Below, piece by piece: positions 26,101-37,400 of a stretch of DNA of 64,000 nt. A model generated the notes under the pieces. The model was given only the letters and a program-made list of their open reading frames with translations. It did not search any database and was not told the DNA's origin. The stretch is from Deltaproteobacteria bacterium. Its GTDB lineage: Bacteria > Myxococcota_A > Polyangia > Polyangiales > Ga0077539. The DNA lies in contig JADJAE010000165.1 in NCBI GenBank assembly GCA_016704445.1, positions 105,896 to 169,895 of the forward strand, given 5' to 3'. The position numbers and the translations under genes were made by a program. The first letter of the stretch is position 1. Each line of letters opens with the position of its first letter.

Positions 26101-26745
26101 GAGGGTGCCCGTCGGTCCGGTGTAGCAGGGCCTCGTCTCGGCCCCCATGCACTCGTTGCAGCCGTCGTCGACCATGCCGTTGCAGTCGTCGTCGACCCCG
26201 TCGTTGCAGGTCTCCATGGCCGCCGGGATCACCGCGCCGGTGCACTCGCTCCACGTGCGGTCTCCCGAGCAGACCTGCACGCCCGCGCGGCAGCGCCCCA
26301 CGCCGTCGGTGCCCGTCGGGCCGGCGTAGCAGCTCCTCGAGCTCTCGGTGATGCACAGCCCTCCGTCGCCCTCGTCGGCGTCCGCGGGGGGAGGCCCGGA
26401 GTCCGCCGGGGGCATCGCATCCGGCGCGTCCATCGCCGTCCCGGTGTCGGTGACCGTCCCGGTGTCGGTGCCCGTCCCGGTGTCGGTGACCGTCCCGGTG
26501 TCGGTGACCGTTCCGGTGTCGGTGCCCGTTCCGGTGTCGGTGCCCGCCCCGGTGTCGGTCCCGGTGTCGGCACTCACGCCGGCGTCAGCGCCAGTGTCCG
26601 TCGTCGCTCCGTTGTCGGCGCCCGCGCCGATGTCCGTGGCGGCGTCTGCGACGGACGCGTCTTGGTCCGTGACCGCGGGGTTGTCGTCCCCTCCACAGCC
26701 CGCAGCGGTGAGCAGCGCGGCCAGACCCAGGGAAAGGCGTTTCAT
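23197..26745 (-). CDS. large lipoprotein with MopE-type repeats and 14 RCC1 blades
   Basis: 1,182 residues. MKRLSLGLAALLTAAGC is a lipoprotein signal (Cys17), and GAGGAGGAATC precedes the ATG. Residues about 20-125 are a TDTGT-rich linker. Four Cys-rich units follow, each with an Asp-rich motif (DGVDDDCNGMVDDGC, AIDENCNGMVTDGC, AIDDDCSGMADDGC, GMDNDCDTM) like the MopE metal-binding repeat. Then comes one DCD-NGCEVD unit and 14 RCC1-like repeats, each with the sequence HxCA..xxGxVxCWGxNxxGQLGDG. A linker with extra Cys (FGVPASAGCTATTCPTL) lies exactly after repeat 7, so the protein probably forms two seven-bladed propellers. Such proteins are displayed at the cell surface in Polyangia; ligands are unknown. 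The gene is intact despite its length. Confidence 0.85.
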   Translation of the reverse strand: MKRLSLGLAALLTAAGCGGDDNPAVTDQDASVADAATDIGAGADNGATTDTGADAGVSADTGTDTGAGTDTGTGTDTGTVTDTGTVTDTGTGTDTGTVTDTGTAMDAPDAMPPADSGPPPADADEGDGGLCITESSRSCYAGPTGTDGVGRCRAGVQVCSGDRTWSECTGAVIPAAMETCNDGVDDDCNGMVDDGCNECMGAETRPCYTGPTGTLGQGRCVAGMQTCTSGRWPTTCPGQVLPAAETCGNAIDENCNGMVTDGCRECDPGSTRPCYSGSMATRGVGRCVAGTQVCSPTGTWGTTCLGEVLPAGAENCGNAIDDDCSGMADDGCGECSPGATQSCYSGAAGTAGRGVCRAGTQVCGIDRRFGACTGEVVPSAERCDGMDNDCDTMTDESPEATDACGIANASAVCRENACAIGLCTGSFADCDRTVSNGCEVDISSSTMHCGGCGLACAPGQTCATGRCVSNTGLPLGVGAAHACAVQADGSVVCWGLNSSSQLGDGTTTSRAAPTTVPGLRGVTQLAAGDINTCALLESGAVSCWGAGTYGQIGDGATATRATPIAVFGISDAVQIAVGGSHSCALRRSGTVSCWGRNNYGQLGDTTLVTRNLPTAVAGLTDVVELSAGRSHTCAVRRDGTVRCWGYNASGQIGDGTTASRSSPVVVPTTSDVVQVSAGASHTCALRRTGAVLCWGLNSNGALGDGSTTTRSAPSLVLGVLDAAEVSTGENFTCARRAGGSVVCWGLNSSGQLGDNTTTQRVVQGPVAGVADASRIALGQLFACVRRADRNVSCWGGNGSGQVGDGSVTNRPLPSGSVFGVPASAGCTATTCPTLRVSLGNVHACATTAARTAVCWGYNAQGQLGDNGVATRSSPVAVVGLTDVEQLGAGTNFNCALRGDRTVVCWGLGSSGQLGNGATASARLPVSVFGVADGVDLGVGGAHACAVRATGQVVCWGYNAQGQLGDGSVAARTVPVQILTVGDAVEVAAGANHTCARRRDGTVLCWGYNAQGQLGDGTRTNRTAPVAVSGLTEVVELTAGANHTCARRSNGSVVCWGHNVYGQLGDSTLTTRNTPTPVPVLMDAVQVEAGANSTCARRASGALLCWGYNGYGQVGDNTRTQRPFPTSVLLLTSAQHVEQGDDFGCAVRTDGTVTCWGRGDYGQLGDGTLTSRNSANRAIFGLP
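26437..26571. repeat. 18-bp coding tandem repeat in the RCC1 lipoprotein gene
   Basis: About seven units of the type GTCCCGGTGTCGGTGACC, varying at a few positions, lie within the gene for the RCC1 lipoprotein. On the coding strand they encode the linker TDTGTG/TDTGTV. Because 18 is a multiple of three, copy number can change without breaking the frame, so linker length may differ among strains. Confidence 0.8.
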
Positions 26746-27094
26746 GATTCCTCCTCGAACGGTGGATGCCTGCGGAGGGCGGGACGCGGCGTATCCGCGC
26801 CTCACGACCTCCACGTCGGATGCTATGTCAGCGACCCCGCCGCGGGACAGCGCCAGTTGGCGCCCGTCCCCTCCCCTGTCACCCCGCGACGTCAGCCCCG
26901 GTCGCGGGGACGCCACCTCGATGGTCGGCGCGACCAGAGGGATCGTGCCGCCGATCTCGACTTCAGCAAGGATCAATCCACCGGGCGATCCCTGGAGATT
27001 TCAGGAGCGTCTGGAGTCTTAGGGGTGGGCGCTGTGCCGGTCGCGTGCACCTGAGAGAGTGCAAGGTCCTGCACAGCCTCGAAGCGGCGGAATC
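26746..27094. other. intergenic region between two large lipoprotein genes
   Basis: This 349-bp stretch lies between two genes on the minus strand and should carry the promoter of the RCC1 lipoprotein gene. GGAGGAATC adjoins that gene's start. I see one small hairpin (GTGCA/TGCAC, about 27057-27072) and nothing else convincing. The frames that stay open here have no start or known motif. Confidence 0.5.
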
Positions 27095-29854
27095 TCAGCC
27101 CTGCGGGGAGGCCCAGACGTAGCCCGCGATGCCTTCGCTCACGTAGCTCCCGGCGGCGACCAGGGCGTCCCGCTCTCCGGCGCTGAGGGTGTAGTAGTGG
27201 TCGCCGTTGGCCGCCCGGTAGAGCCGGTGTAGCGGCACCGCCCCGCACTGAGCGGTCGGCGAGAGGAAGCCCATCACTCCCTCGACCGTCCCTGGCGAGC
27301 GGCCCTCGCACACGGGGCTGTTGACCGTCGTGTAGAAGTGCTTGCCGTAGCTCATGATGCAGCGGTTGAGCCCCAGCAGACCACCTACGTTGGAGCCGTA
27401 CAGGTAGTAGGCCGGGTCTCCCTCGAGCACCCACGGGGCGCCCACCTCGCCGCGAGCCGTCGTGTAGAAGTGCTCCCCCGTGGAGGGGTGGTAGTAGCGA
27501 TAGACCGGCACGCGGCAGCCGCCCCGGTCGTCGCAGCGCCCGTTGCAGTTGTCGTCCGCGAGGTTGCACGCCTCCGCCGGCCGGTTGCCGCACGCGCCGC
27601 AGTTCGACGGATCGCTCGCCAGGTTCGACTCGCAGCCGTTGGCGGCGCTGCCGTCGCAGTTGCCGTATCCCCCGACGCACGCGGTCACCGTGCACGCTCC
27701 CCCGGCGCAGCCGACGCCCGAGGCGTTGGGCAGCGAGCACCTCCGCCCGCAGGCTCCGCACGAGGTCGGCGTGGTGTTGATGTCCACCTCGCAGCCGTCG
27801 GCGGCGGAGCCGTTGCAGTCGGCGAAGCCCGCGTCGCAGGAGGCCACGAGGCAGCGCCCGGACGCGCACGCCGCCGTCGCGTGGGCGAGCGCGCAGCGAG
27901 AGGGGCAGCTCCCGCAGTGGTTGACGTCGCTCGCCAGGTTGACCTCGCAGCCGTTGCCCGCCGCCCCGTCGCAGTCCGCGAAGGCCCCGGTGCAGGCCGC
28001 CACGGTGCATGCCCCCGCGACGCAGGCCCCGGCGGCGTTGGACGGGGCGCAGCGCATCCCGCAGCCGCCGCAGTGCCCGACGTCGGCGCGCACGTTGACC
28101 TCGCAGCCGTTGCCGGCGACGCCATCGCAGTCCGCGAAGCCCGCGTCGCAGCTCGCCACCGCGCAGCGCCCGGCGGTGCAGGCCGCCGTGGCGTTGGGCA
28201 GGTCGCACGAGGCGCCGCAGCTGCCGCAGTGGCGGACGTCGCCGGTGAGGTCGACCTCGCAGCCGTTGCCGGCGCTGCGGTCGCAGTCCCCCCGTCCCGC
28301 GGAGCACATCGAGAGGCCGCACGTCCCCGCGCTGCACGCGGGCGTACCCCCGGAGACCATGCAGGCCATGCGGCACATGCCGCAGTTGGAGACGTCGCCG
28401 CGGAGGTTCACCTCGCAGCCGTTGTCGGCGCTCCCGTCGCAGTCGGCAAAGCCCTCGTTGCACGCGGTGATGGAGCAGCGCCCGGTGGCGCAGGCGCCGG
28501 TGGCGTTCGAGGGCGCGCAGGTGCGGCCGCACGCGCCGCAGTTGGCGGCGTCCGTGCGCGCGTCGACCTCGCAGCCGTTGGCGTCCATGCCGTCGCAGTC
28601 CTGGAAGCCCATCACGCACGACGTGAAGCACTCGCCCGCCAGGCAGCCGGGGAAGGCGCTGGGCCTCGCGGCGCAGCGGTTTCCGCACCGGCCGCAGTTG
28701 GACACGCTGCCCGCCAGCTCGACCTCGCAGCCGTTGGTGGGGTTGGCGTCGCAGTCCCCGAAGCCCACCGCGCAGGCTCCGACGGCGCAGGCCCCGTCGA
28801 CGCAGGCGGGCGTCCCGTTGGGGGGATTGCACGCGGTGGTGCACTGCCCGCAGTGGGTGGGGTCGCGGCGCAGGTCGACCTCGCAGCCGTTGTCCGGGTT
28901 GCCGTCGCAGTCGCCGAAGCCCGCCTCGCACGAGAAGGCGCAGCGCCCGGAGTCGCACCGGCTGACCGCGTGGGGCCTCGCGGCGCACGCCATCCCGCAG
29001 CCGCCGCAGTGGGCCACGTCCATCAGGGTGTTGGCCTCGCAACCGTTGCCGGGCGCGCGGTCGCAGTCGCCGAAGGGGGCGATGCAGGTGCCCACCGCGC
29101 ACATCCCGTTCTGGCAGGCGGCGGTCGCGTTGGGGACGCTGCACCGCACCCCGCAGGCGCCGCAGCTCGCGACGTTGGACACGGTGTCGATGCAGGCGCC
29201 GGTGCAGCACTGGAGCAGCCCCGGGCAGGGCCTCGCCGCGGTGCACCCGCTCACGCAGACGTTGCCCACGCAGAGCAATCCCGCGGGGCAGTGCTCGTCC
29301 TCCACGCACTCCACGCAGCTGCGGGTGGGGACGTTGCAGTGCCTCGCCGTGGGGAGGGCGCCGCCGTCCACGCCCGCGTCGCCGCTCGCCGCTCCGCCGC
29401 AGGCCTCGTCGTTGCGACAGCCTGCGACGCAGGTGGTCCCGCTGCAGTACTGGCCCGCGGGGCAGGTGTCCGCGGAGGGAACGCAGGGCACGCAGCGTCC
29501 GGAGTTGACCTCGCAGGCGCCGCCCGCGGGGTTGCCCGCGCAGTCGGCGGTGGACATGCACCGGGTGACCACATCGGCCGGAACATCGACGGGAACATCG
29601 ACGGGAACATCGACGGGCGCATCGACCGCCACCTCGTCGACGTCCATGGAGGGCGCGTCCATCGCGTCCATCGCCGAGGCGTCGAAGACGTCCTTGGTGG
29701 CGACGTCGAGGGCTCCGGCGTCGGCGGCGCCGGCGTCGACGCCCGAGTCGGGCCCGCCGACCACCGAGAGGCCTGTCGAGCAGCCCGCGGCCAGCGTCCC
29801 GAGCAGCGCGAGGAGGAGCGGCGTGGGGAGCGCCCTGCATGATCGCTTCGTCAT
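27095..29854 (-). CDS. Cys-rich repeat lipoprotein with C-terminal DUF5648 domain
   Basis: 919 residues. The lipobox is LGTLAAGC (Cys25). An Asp/Ala linker includes a VDVPVDVPVDVPADV run built from a 12-bp DNA repeat near 29580-29625. Cys-rich EGF-like units (CPAGQYCSG, CPAGLLCVG) come next. Ten repeats of about 64 residues follow, each with GF(A/G)DCDGxxxNGCEVDL then NCGxCGxxC and a Cys pair. The Asp-rich loop DCDGxxxNG may bind calcium and the cysteines probably form disulfides. The last 150 residues are a DUF5648-like domain (YRYYHPSTGEHFYTT, then HLYRAANGDHYYTLSAGER), found on exported proteins and often beside carbohydrate-binding or hydrolase domains. The role is probably adhesive or at the surface; there is no catalytic motif. 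Confidence 0.85.
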   Translation of the reverse strand: MTKRSCRALPTPLLLALLGTLAAGCSTGLSVVGGPDSGVDAGAADAGALDVATKDVFDASAMDAMDAPSMDVDEVAVDAPVDVPVDVPVDVPADVVTRCMSTADCAGNPAGGACEVNSGRCVPCVPSADTCPAGQYCSGTTCVAGCRNDEACGGAASGDAGVDGGALPTARHCNVPTRSCVECVEDEHCPAGLLCVGNVCVSGCTAARPCPGLLQCCTGACIDTVSNVASCGACGVRCSVPNATAACQNGMCAVGTCIAPFGDCDRAPGNGCEANTLMDVAHCGGCGMACAARPHAVSRCDSGRCAFSCEAGFGDCDGNPDNGCEVDLRRDPTHCGQCTTACNPPNGTPACVDGACAVGACAVGFGDCDANPTNGCEVELAGSVSNCGRCGNRCAARPSAFPGCLAGECFTSCVMGFQDCDGMDANGCEVDARTDAANCGACGRTCAPSNATGACATGRCSITACNEGFADCDGSADNGCEVNLRGDVSNCGMCRMACMVSGGTPACSAGTCGLSMCSAGRGDCDRSAGNGCEVDLTGDVRHCGSCGASCDLPNATAACTAGRCAVASCDAGFADCDGVAGNGCEVNVRADVGHCGGCGMRCAPSNAAGACVAGACTVAACTGAFADCDGAAGNGCEVNLASDVNHCGSCPSRCALAHATAACASGRCLVASCDAGFADCNGSAADGCEVDINTTPTSCGACGRRCSLPNASGVGCAGGACTVTACVGGYGNCDGSAANGCESNLASDPSNCGACGNRPAEACNLADDNCNGRCDDRGGCRVPVYRYYHPSTGEHFYTTARGEVGAPWVLEGDPAYYLYGSNVGGLLGLNRCIMSYGKHFYTTVNSPVCEGRSPGTVEGVMGFLSPTAQCGAVPLHRLYRAANGDHYYTLSAGERDALVAAGSYVSEGIAGYVWASPQG

Positions 29855-29903
29855 GCGACCGACGGTACCTCAGTGCGCCCCCCCGCGAGGGAGGGCACTG
29901 CGC

Positions 29904-32072
29904 TCAGATGCCTCCGCCGACCGTGATGCCGTCCGGCGGGGTCGCCAGGCTGTTGTAGGGGACCTGCCCAGAGCGCACCGGGAGCCGCGCGCTGAACACC
30001 GCCCCGCCGTGGGCGCCAGGGCGCAGCGAGACGGTTCCGCCGTGCTCCTCGATGATGCGCCGCACCACCGCGAGGCCCAGGCCCGTGCCCGTCGCCTTCG
30101 AGGTGAAGAAGGGCTCGAACACCCGCGACAGGTCTACGTTGCCGAGGCCCGCGCCGGTGTCCTCGACCTCCAGGTCGACCGCCGGCTGCCCGTGGCCCAG
30201 CTCCGACGCCCTCGCCCTCAGCGTGACGCTCCCCCCATGCGGCAGCGCCTGCATCGCGTTGACCATCACGTTTATCAGGGCCTGCCGCAGCAGCCGGCTG
30301 TCGGCCTCGATCATCGGCAGCCCGGGCTCGATCTCCCGCCGCACCTCGATGGGCGCCGCGCTGCTCGCCGTGGCCGCCGCCGTCCAGGCCTCGTCGAGCA
30401 GCCGGTCGACGGGCATCGGCCTCGGCGCCAGGTTCACCGGGCGGGCGAAGTCGAGCAGATCGCTGACGATGCGGTTGAGCCGGTCGCTCTCCTCGCGGAC
30501 GATGTCGAGCAGCAGCTTCGCGTCGCCGGAGGGCTTCAGCAGCCGATCGAGCGAGCCCAGGGAGTTGAAGATCACCCCGAGCGGGTTGCGCACCTCGTGG
30601 GCCATCACCGCAGAGAGCTCGCCCAGAGCCGCGAGGCGCTCCCGCTGCACCAGCCGCGACTGCGCGGCGGTGAGCGCGTCGAGCCGGCGGCGCGCCTCCT
30701 CGTGGAGCTCGGCGTTCTCCAGGCCCACCCGCACCACGCTCGCGACCGCGCGGGCGAGCGCCACCTCGTCGTCGCGCAGCCGCCGCCCGGGGTTGTCGCC
30801 CACCACCATCGCGCCGCGCACGCCCCCCTGCCCCTCGAAGGGGATGAACCACAGCGACCGGGCATCGCCCTCCTCGCGCCAGAACGCCGCCGCCTTCGGG
30901 GAGCTGCGCGTATCCCCGAGGGCGGTCACCTCCCCCTGCTCCAGCAGGTCGACCACCCAGGGCGCGGTCGCGAGCCGCACCCTCGCGATGGGGGACGCCT
31001 CCGCCGAGGGCCACGCCGCCGCGCGCCGAAGCGACTCGCCGCGGCGCAGCACCCACGCGGACACCTCCCTGGCGCCCATCATCGCCGCGACCACCTCGCA
31101 GGCCGCCCGGAGCAGCGGCACCGAGCCACCGCGCGCCTCGGCCAGCATCGCCCTCGCGAGGGTGCTCACGGCCTCCAGCTCGCGCTCCCTCCGACGCGCC
31201 CGGGCGAGGTCGCGCACGTTGTCGAGCGCCGCGGACACCTGCGCCGAGAGCAGGCGCGCCACCGGGACGTCGTCCTCGCGGAGCCACCGCCCGGCGAGCA
31301 GCAGCAGCGCCGGGCCGCCGGCCCAGCCGTCGACGCGGGTCACCACCGCGCGCAGCGCCTCGATCACCGAGGCGTCCTCGGCGGCGAGCGCTCCGGCGGG
31401 GACGTCGGCCAGCGCGGCGAGCTCGGCGTAGCCGTCGTCGCTGAAGGCCTCGCCCCAGCCCCATGCCTCGTGGAAGAGCGGCGTCCAGGCGGTGCGCTGT
31501 ACCGACAGCGACTGGCCGAGCGCCCGCTCGACCGCGGCGCGGTCGGGCTCGTAGCCCTCGACGAAGCGCACCGCCAGCCCGTCGCCGTCGGGCTGGAGCA
31601 GCACTCCGATGAGCTCCGCGCCGCCGAGGCCCACGCGGAGCCCGACCTCGACCTCGGCCTCGGTGCGCAGCAGGTGCACCGAGACGCCGAGGTGCGAGAG
31701 GCTGAAGCGCCGGATGCGCAGCGCGGCCCGGTCGGTGACGTCGCGCACGAAGACCAGCACGTCGCCGTCGATGCTGCTCAGCTGGAGCTCGACGTTGCGG
31801 CGCGTGCCATCGGGCCGGCGCACCACCACCTCGTACTCGGGCGGGGCGACCTCGCCGCGCATCCGTCGGGCGACGCGCTGGGTCACCCGGGCGTTGTCCT
31901 CCGGGGCGACCAGCGACGCGGCCTTGCGGCCGATCAGCTCCTCCTTCGGGATGCCGGTGATCTCCGCGATCGCGTCGTTGGCGTAATGGACGATCCCCTT
32001 GTTGTGAACGAGGATCCCGAGCGGCGAGGCATCGAGAAGGCGGCGGTGCAACGAACGAACCCTCCTGTTCAC
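29904..32072 (-). CDS. PAS-GAF-GAF sensor histidine kinase
   Basis: 722 residues starting at GTG (VNRRVRSLH). Order: PAS (about 10-120; LLDASPLGILVHNKGIVHYAN, PPEYEVVVRRPDGT), two GAF-like domains (about 130-290 and 300-455), HisKA with the phospho-acceptor in VMAHEVRNPLG (His about 492), and HATPase with an N box (QALINVMVNAMQALP), G1 (VEDTGAGLG) and G2 (GTGLGLAVVRRIIEEHGG). There is no membrane segment, so the kinase is cytosolic. No receiver or regulator is adjacent, so its partner is elsewhere. This gene is intact, unlike most kinases in the window. It is transcribed away from the HAD operon, with 152 bp between the starts. Confidence 0.93.
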   Translation of the reverse strand: MNRRVRSLHRRLLDASPLGILVHNKGIVHYANDAIAEITGIPKEELIGRKAASLVAPEDNARVTQRVARRMRGEVAPPEYEVVVRRPDGTRRNVELQLSSIDGDVLVFVRDVTDRAALRIRRFSLSHLGVSVHLLRTEAEVEVGLRVGLGGAELIGVLLQPDGDGLAVRFVEGYEPDRAAVERALGQSLSVQRTAWTPLFHEAWGWGEAFSDDGYAELAALADVPAGALAAEDASVIEALRAVVTRVDGWAGGPALLLLAGRWLREDDVPVARLLSAQVSAALDNVRDLARARRRERELEAVSTLARAMLAEARGGSVPLLRAACEVVAAMMGAREVSAWVLRRGESLRRAAAWPSAEASPIARVRLATAPWVVDLLEQGEVTALGDTRSSPKAAAFWREEGDARSLWFIPFEGQGGVRGAMVVGDNPGRRLRDDEVALARAVASVVRVGLENAELHEEARRRLDALTAAQSRLVQRERLAALGELSAVMAHEVRNPLGVIFNSLGSLDRLLKPSGDAKLLLDIVREESDRLNRIVSDLLDFARPVNLAPRPMPVDRLLDEAWTAAATASSAAPIEVRREIEPGLPMIEADSRLLRQALINVMVNAMQALPHGGSVTLRARASELGHGQPAVDLEVEDTGAGLGNVDLSRVFEPFFTSKATGTGLGLAVVRRIIEEHGGTVSLRPGAHGGAVFSARLPVRSGQVPYNSLATPPDGITVGGGI

Positions 32073-32224
32073 CCTGAAGAGGCAGCCAGCGCGGCCGTGT
32101 AACGGAAGCCGCGGTGCGTCGGCGGCGTGACGCCGGGCGTCGACCTACTCACAGGCAGTGGGGACTCTGCGCCGACTAGGGGGTTTTGTTCAAGCGGGAC
32201 CCTGTGCTAGACGCCGCGCGGACG

Positions 32225-32889
32225 ATGGCCGCGAGCTACTTCGACGTCGACGGAACACTGGTCCGCACGAACCTCGTTCACCCGACCCTGTTCTACCTAC
32301 TCAACCAGGCTACGCCTGCGCGCACGCTCGCCCGCCTCGGCGGTGCACTGCTGCGCGCGCCGAGGCTCGCCCTCGCCGAGCTGCGCGATCGCCGCGCCTT
32401 CAACGAGGAGCTGTACATGCTCTTCCGTGGAATGAGCGAAGACCGCCTGCACGCCCTCGCCGACGAAGCCGTCGACAAGGTGCTGCGCCCGGCGATCTAC
32501 CCCGGCGCGCGCGACCTCATCCGCCGCTGCAAGGACCTCGGGCACGAGGTGGTGATCTGCTCCGGCGCGCTCGACTTCCTGATGGTCCCGCTCGCCCGCG
32601 AGCTCGGGGCCGACCAGGTCATCGCCAACCGGCTGGAGTTCCACGACCGCGTCGCGAGCGGCCGGATGATCCCGCCGGTGGTGGCCGGGCCGACCAAGGC
32701 GCTGCTCATCCGAGAGCACGCCCGCCGCGGCGGCCACGACCTCGACGCCAGCTTCGCTTACAGTGACTCGTATTCCGACGTGCCGATGCTCTCGGTCGTC
32801 GGCCACCCCTCCGCCGTCAACCCGGACGCGGCCCTCGAGCGACTCGCGCACGCGCACCGCTGGCCCGTCGTGCACCTGGATCGGACCCC

Positions 32890-32893
<4 letters not shown>
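32225..32893 (+). CDS. HAD-IB family phosphatase (SerB-like)
   Basis: 222 residues from the ATG at 32225; a TTG 39 bp upstream is also in frame, but the fold begins at SYFDVDGTL. HAD motif I is FDVDGTL (nucleophile Asp and acid/base Asp), motif II is VICSGAL, and motif IV is YSDSYSDVPML. The helical cap after motif I fits subfamily IB, which includes phosphoserine phosphatase and lyso-phospholipid phosphatases. It is the first gene of a coupled operon: its TGA overlaps the GTG of the LarA-like gene by 4 bp. In this setting a phosphate-removing step on a lipid head group or precursor is plausible, but the substrate cannot be read from the sequence. Confidence 0.88.
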
Positions 32894-34493
<1,600 letters not shown>

Positions 34494-34494
<1 letters not shown>

Positions 34495-37400
34495 TGATGA
34501 ACGGGCACAGCCCGCTCGACGTCTCGAAGATCCTCGAAGGCTCACGGATCATCGTCGTCGGAGGAACGGGCTTCCTCGGCAAGGTCTGGCTCTCGCTCCT
34601 GCTCTGCCACTACCCCGACGTGGGGAAGGTCTTCCTGGTGGTGCGCTCCAAGGGGTCGCAGGACTCCGAGGCCCGCTTCTGGACCGACATCGCCCCGAGC
34701 GAGCCCTTCGCGCCGCTGCGAGCGAGGCACCCGGGGGCGCAGTACGAGGAGTTCCTCCGTCGGAAGATCCACGTGGTGGACGCGGACGTCTCCAAGCCGC
34801 TCTGCGGCTTCAGCAACGAGCTGCGCAAGGAGATCGAAGGCACCATCGACGCGATGGTCAACGTCGCCGGCGTGGTGGACTTCAACCCGCCCCTCGACGA
34901 GGCCCTGCTCACCAACGCCGCGGGGATGCAGAACCTCGTGGTGCTCGCCAAGTCCCTGGGCAACGTGCCGGTGCTTCACACCAGCACCTGCTACGTGGCG
35001 GGCTACCGAAGCGGGCGCGTCGAGGAGGTCGACCCGCGCACCGACCCCTTCCCCTACTTCAAGGACATGCCCGACGCCCCGTGGGATCCGCACCGCGAGA
35101 TCTCCGAGGGACTGGCGCTGGCCGCGAGCGTGACGAAGCACGCCGACGACGCCAACCGCGTGGCGCAGTACGAGCGCGACGCGAAGGCCAACCTGGAGGC
35201 GAAGAAGGAGCCCACCACCGGGGCGATCTTCGCCGCGGAGGTGAAGAAGGTACGGGAGAAGTGGCTGTCGGCCGAGGGCGAGCGCGTGGGCATGGAGCGC
35301 GCGAAGTTCTGGGGCTGGACCAACACGTACACGTACACCAAGAGCCTCGGCGAGCAGGTGCTCGCGGGCTCGGGGCTGCCCTTCACCATCGTGCGCCCCG
35401 CGGTGATCGAGTCGTCCGTCGCCTTCCCCTCGCCGGGGTGGAACGAGGGCATCAACACCATGGCCCCGATCATGTTCATGTTCATGAGCGGGCACATGCA
35501 GATCCCGGCGCACCAGACCGCCGGGCTCGACATCATCCCCGTGGACATGGTCTCCGGCGGCATGATCCTGGCGCTGGCGGCCCTGCTCGAGGGCACGCAC
35601 CATCCCGCCTACCACCTCGGCACCAGCCACACGAACCCCGTCTCGATGCACCGCATCATCGAAATGTCGGGGCTCTACAAGCGCAAACACTACCAGCGCA
35701 CCAGCAAGGGCAACCCCTGGACGAACTTCGTCCAGGCCCACTGGGAGCCCACGCCGGTCACCAAGGAGGGCTTCTTCAACCGCGGCGCGCCCGCCTTCGC
35801 CCGCGCGGCGAAGACCCTCTCGCAGCTCGCCCGCAAGGCCTCCGTGGGCCCCGCGGCGGTGCTCTTCGCGCCGACCTCCCGCGCGCTCAACTCCTACAGC
35901 GAGCTGGCGAAGCGCAACGGCGAGATCTTCGCGCTCTTCGTCCCCTTCATGGCCGAGACCGACTACCAGTTCGTGACCGACAACATGTCGGCCCTGGTGG
36001 CGCGGCTCAACGACACCGACCGCGCGGCGCTCAACTGGGCGCCTGAGGCCCTCGACTGGCGGCACTACCTGATGGAGGTCCACTACCCGGGCCTCGACCG
36101 CTGGGTGATGCCGCTCATCGAGGAGCGCCTCAACCGCCCGGCGAAGCCGCTGCGGGCCTACGTCTCGCTGCTCGACGTGCTCGACGAGGCGGCCGAGCGC
36201 CACGAGCACCGCCCCGCGCTGCTGCGCATGGAGGGCGAAGGGCTCGCCCGGGTGTCCTTCCTGGAGTGGAAGGCGCGCTCCGAGGCCACCGCCGCGCGGC
36301 TCGTCGCCGAGGGCGTGAAGCCCGGCGACCGCGTGGTGCTCTGCGCGGGCAACCACCCGGCGTGGCCCATCGCGTACTTCGGCATCCTGCGCGCGGGCGC
36401 CGTGGCCGTGCCCACCGACGCCGCGATGGAGGCTGGACCGCTCTCCAACGTGCTGCGCGCGTCGCGAGCCGTGGTGATCATCTGCGACGACAAGGTGCGT
36501 GAGCGCCTCGGCGCCCTCCCCGACCTCACCACGACCCCGGTGGACCTCCACGACATCACCGCCGAGGACGCCTCGCTCACGGCGCCGGTGATCGCCGCCC
36601 CGACGGCCGACACGCTCGCGAGCGTGATCTACACCTCGGGCACCACCGGCACCCCCAAGGGCGTGATGCTCTCGCACGGCAACTTCTGCCGGCTCATCGC
36701 CTCGCTGGCTCCGGTGTTTCCGCTCGGCGAGGGCGACCGGGTGCTCTCGGTGCTGCCGCTGCATCACACCTTCGAGTTCACCTGCGGGCTGCTGCTGCCG
36801 CTCTCTCGCGGCTCGTCGATGGTCTACCTCGACGAGCTCACCGGCGAGCGCGTGGTCGAGGCGCTGCGCGACGCGAAGGTGTCCGCCATGGTGGGCGTCC
36901 CGGCGCTCTGGCAGCTCCTCGAGCGCCGCATCATCCAGCAGGTGAAGGACCTCGGCCCCGGCGCCGGCACGGCCTTCGACGCCGCGCTCGCGCTCAACCG
37001 CACGCTCGGCGAGAAGGTCGGCATCAACGTCGGCCAGGTGCTCTTCGGCCCGGTGCACGCCCGCCTCGGCGGCCGGCTTCGCTTCCTCATCTCGGGCGGC
37101 GCGGCGCTCCCGAAGGAGACGGCGGAGATGTTCCGAGGCCTCGGGCTGCCGCTCGCGGAGGGCTACGGGCTCACCGAGGCGGCGCCGGTGCTCACCGTCG
37201 CCAAGGCCAGCTCCTCGGCGAAGCCCGGCAGCGTGGGCGCACCCATCCCCGGCGTCGAGGTGAAGATCCTCAACCCCGATCCGTCGGGCGTGGGCGAGGT
37301 GGTCGCGCGAGGCCCCAACGTGATGATGGGCTACGCCGACGACCCGGAGGCCACCGCCGCGGTGCTCTCCCCGGACGGCTGGCTTCGCACGGGCGACCTC

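Noticed and set aside
26437..26571. 18-bp direct repeats as a CRISPR or origin iteron array
   Set aside because: They lie inside a long intact reading frame, keep the frame, and encode the TDTGT linker of a lipoprotein.
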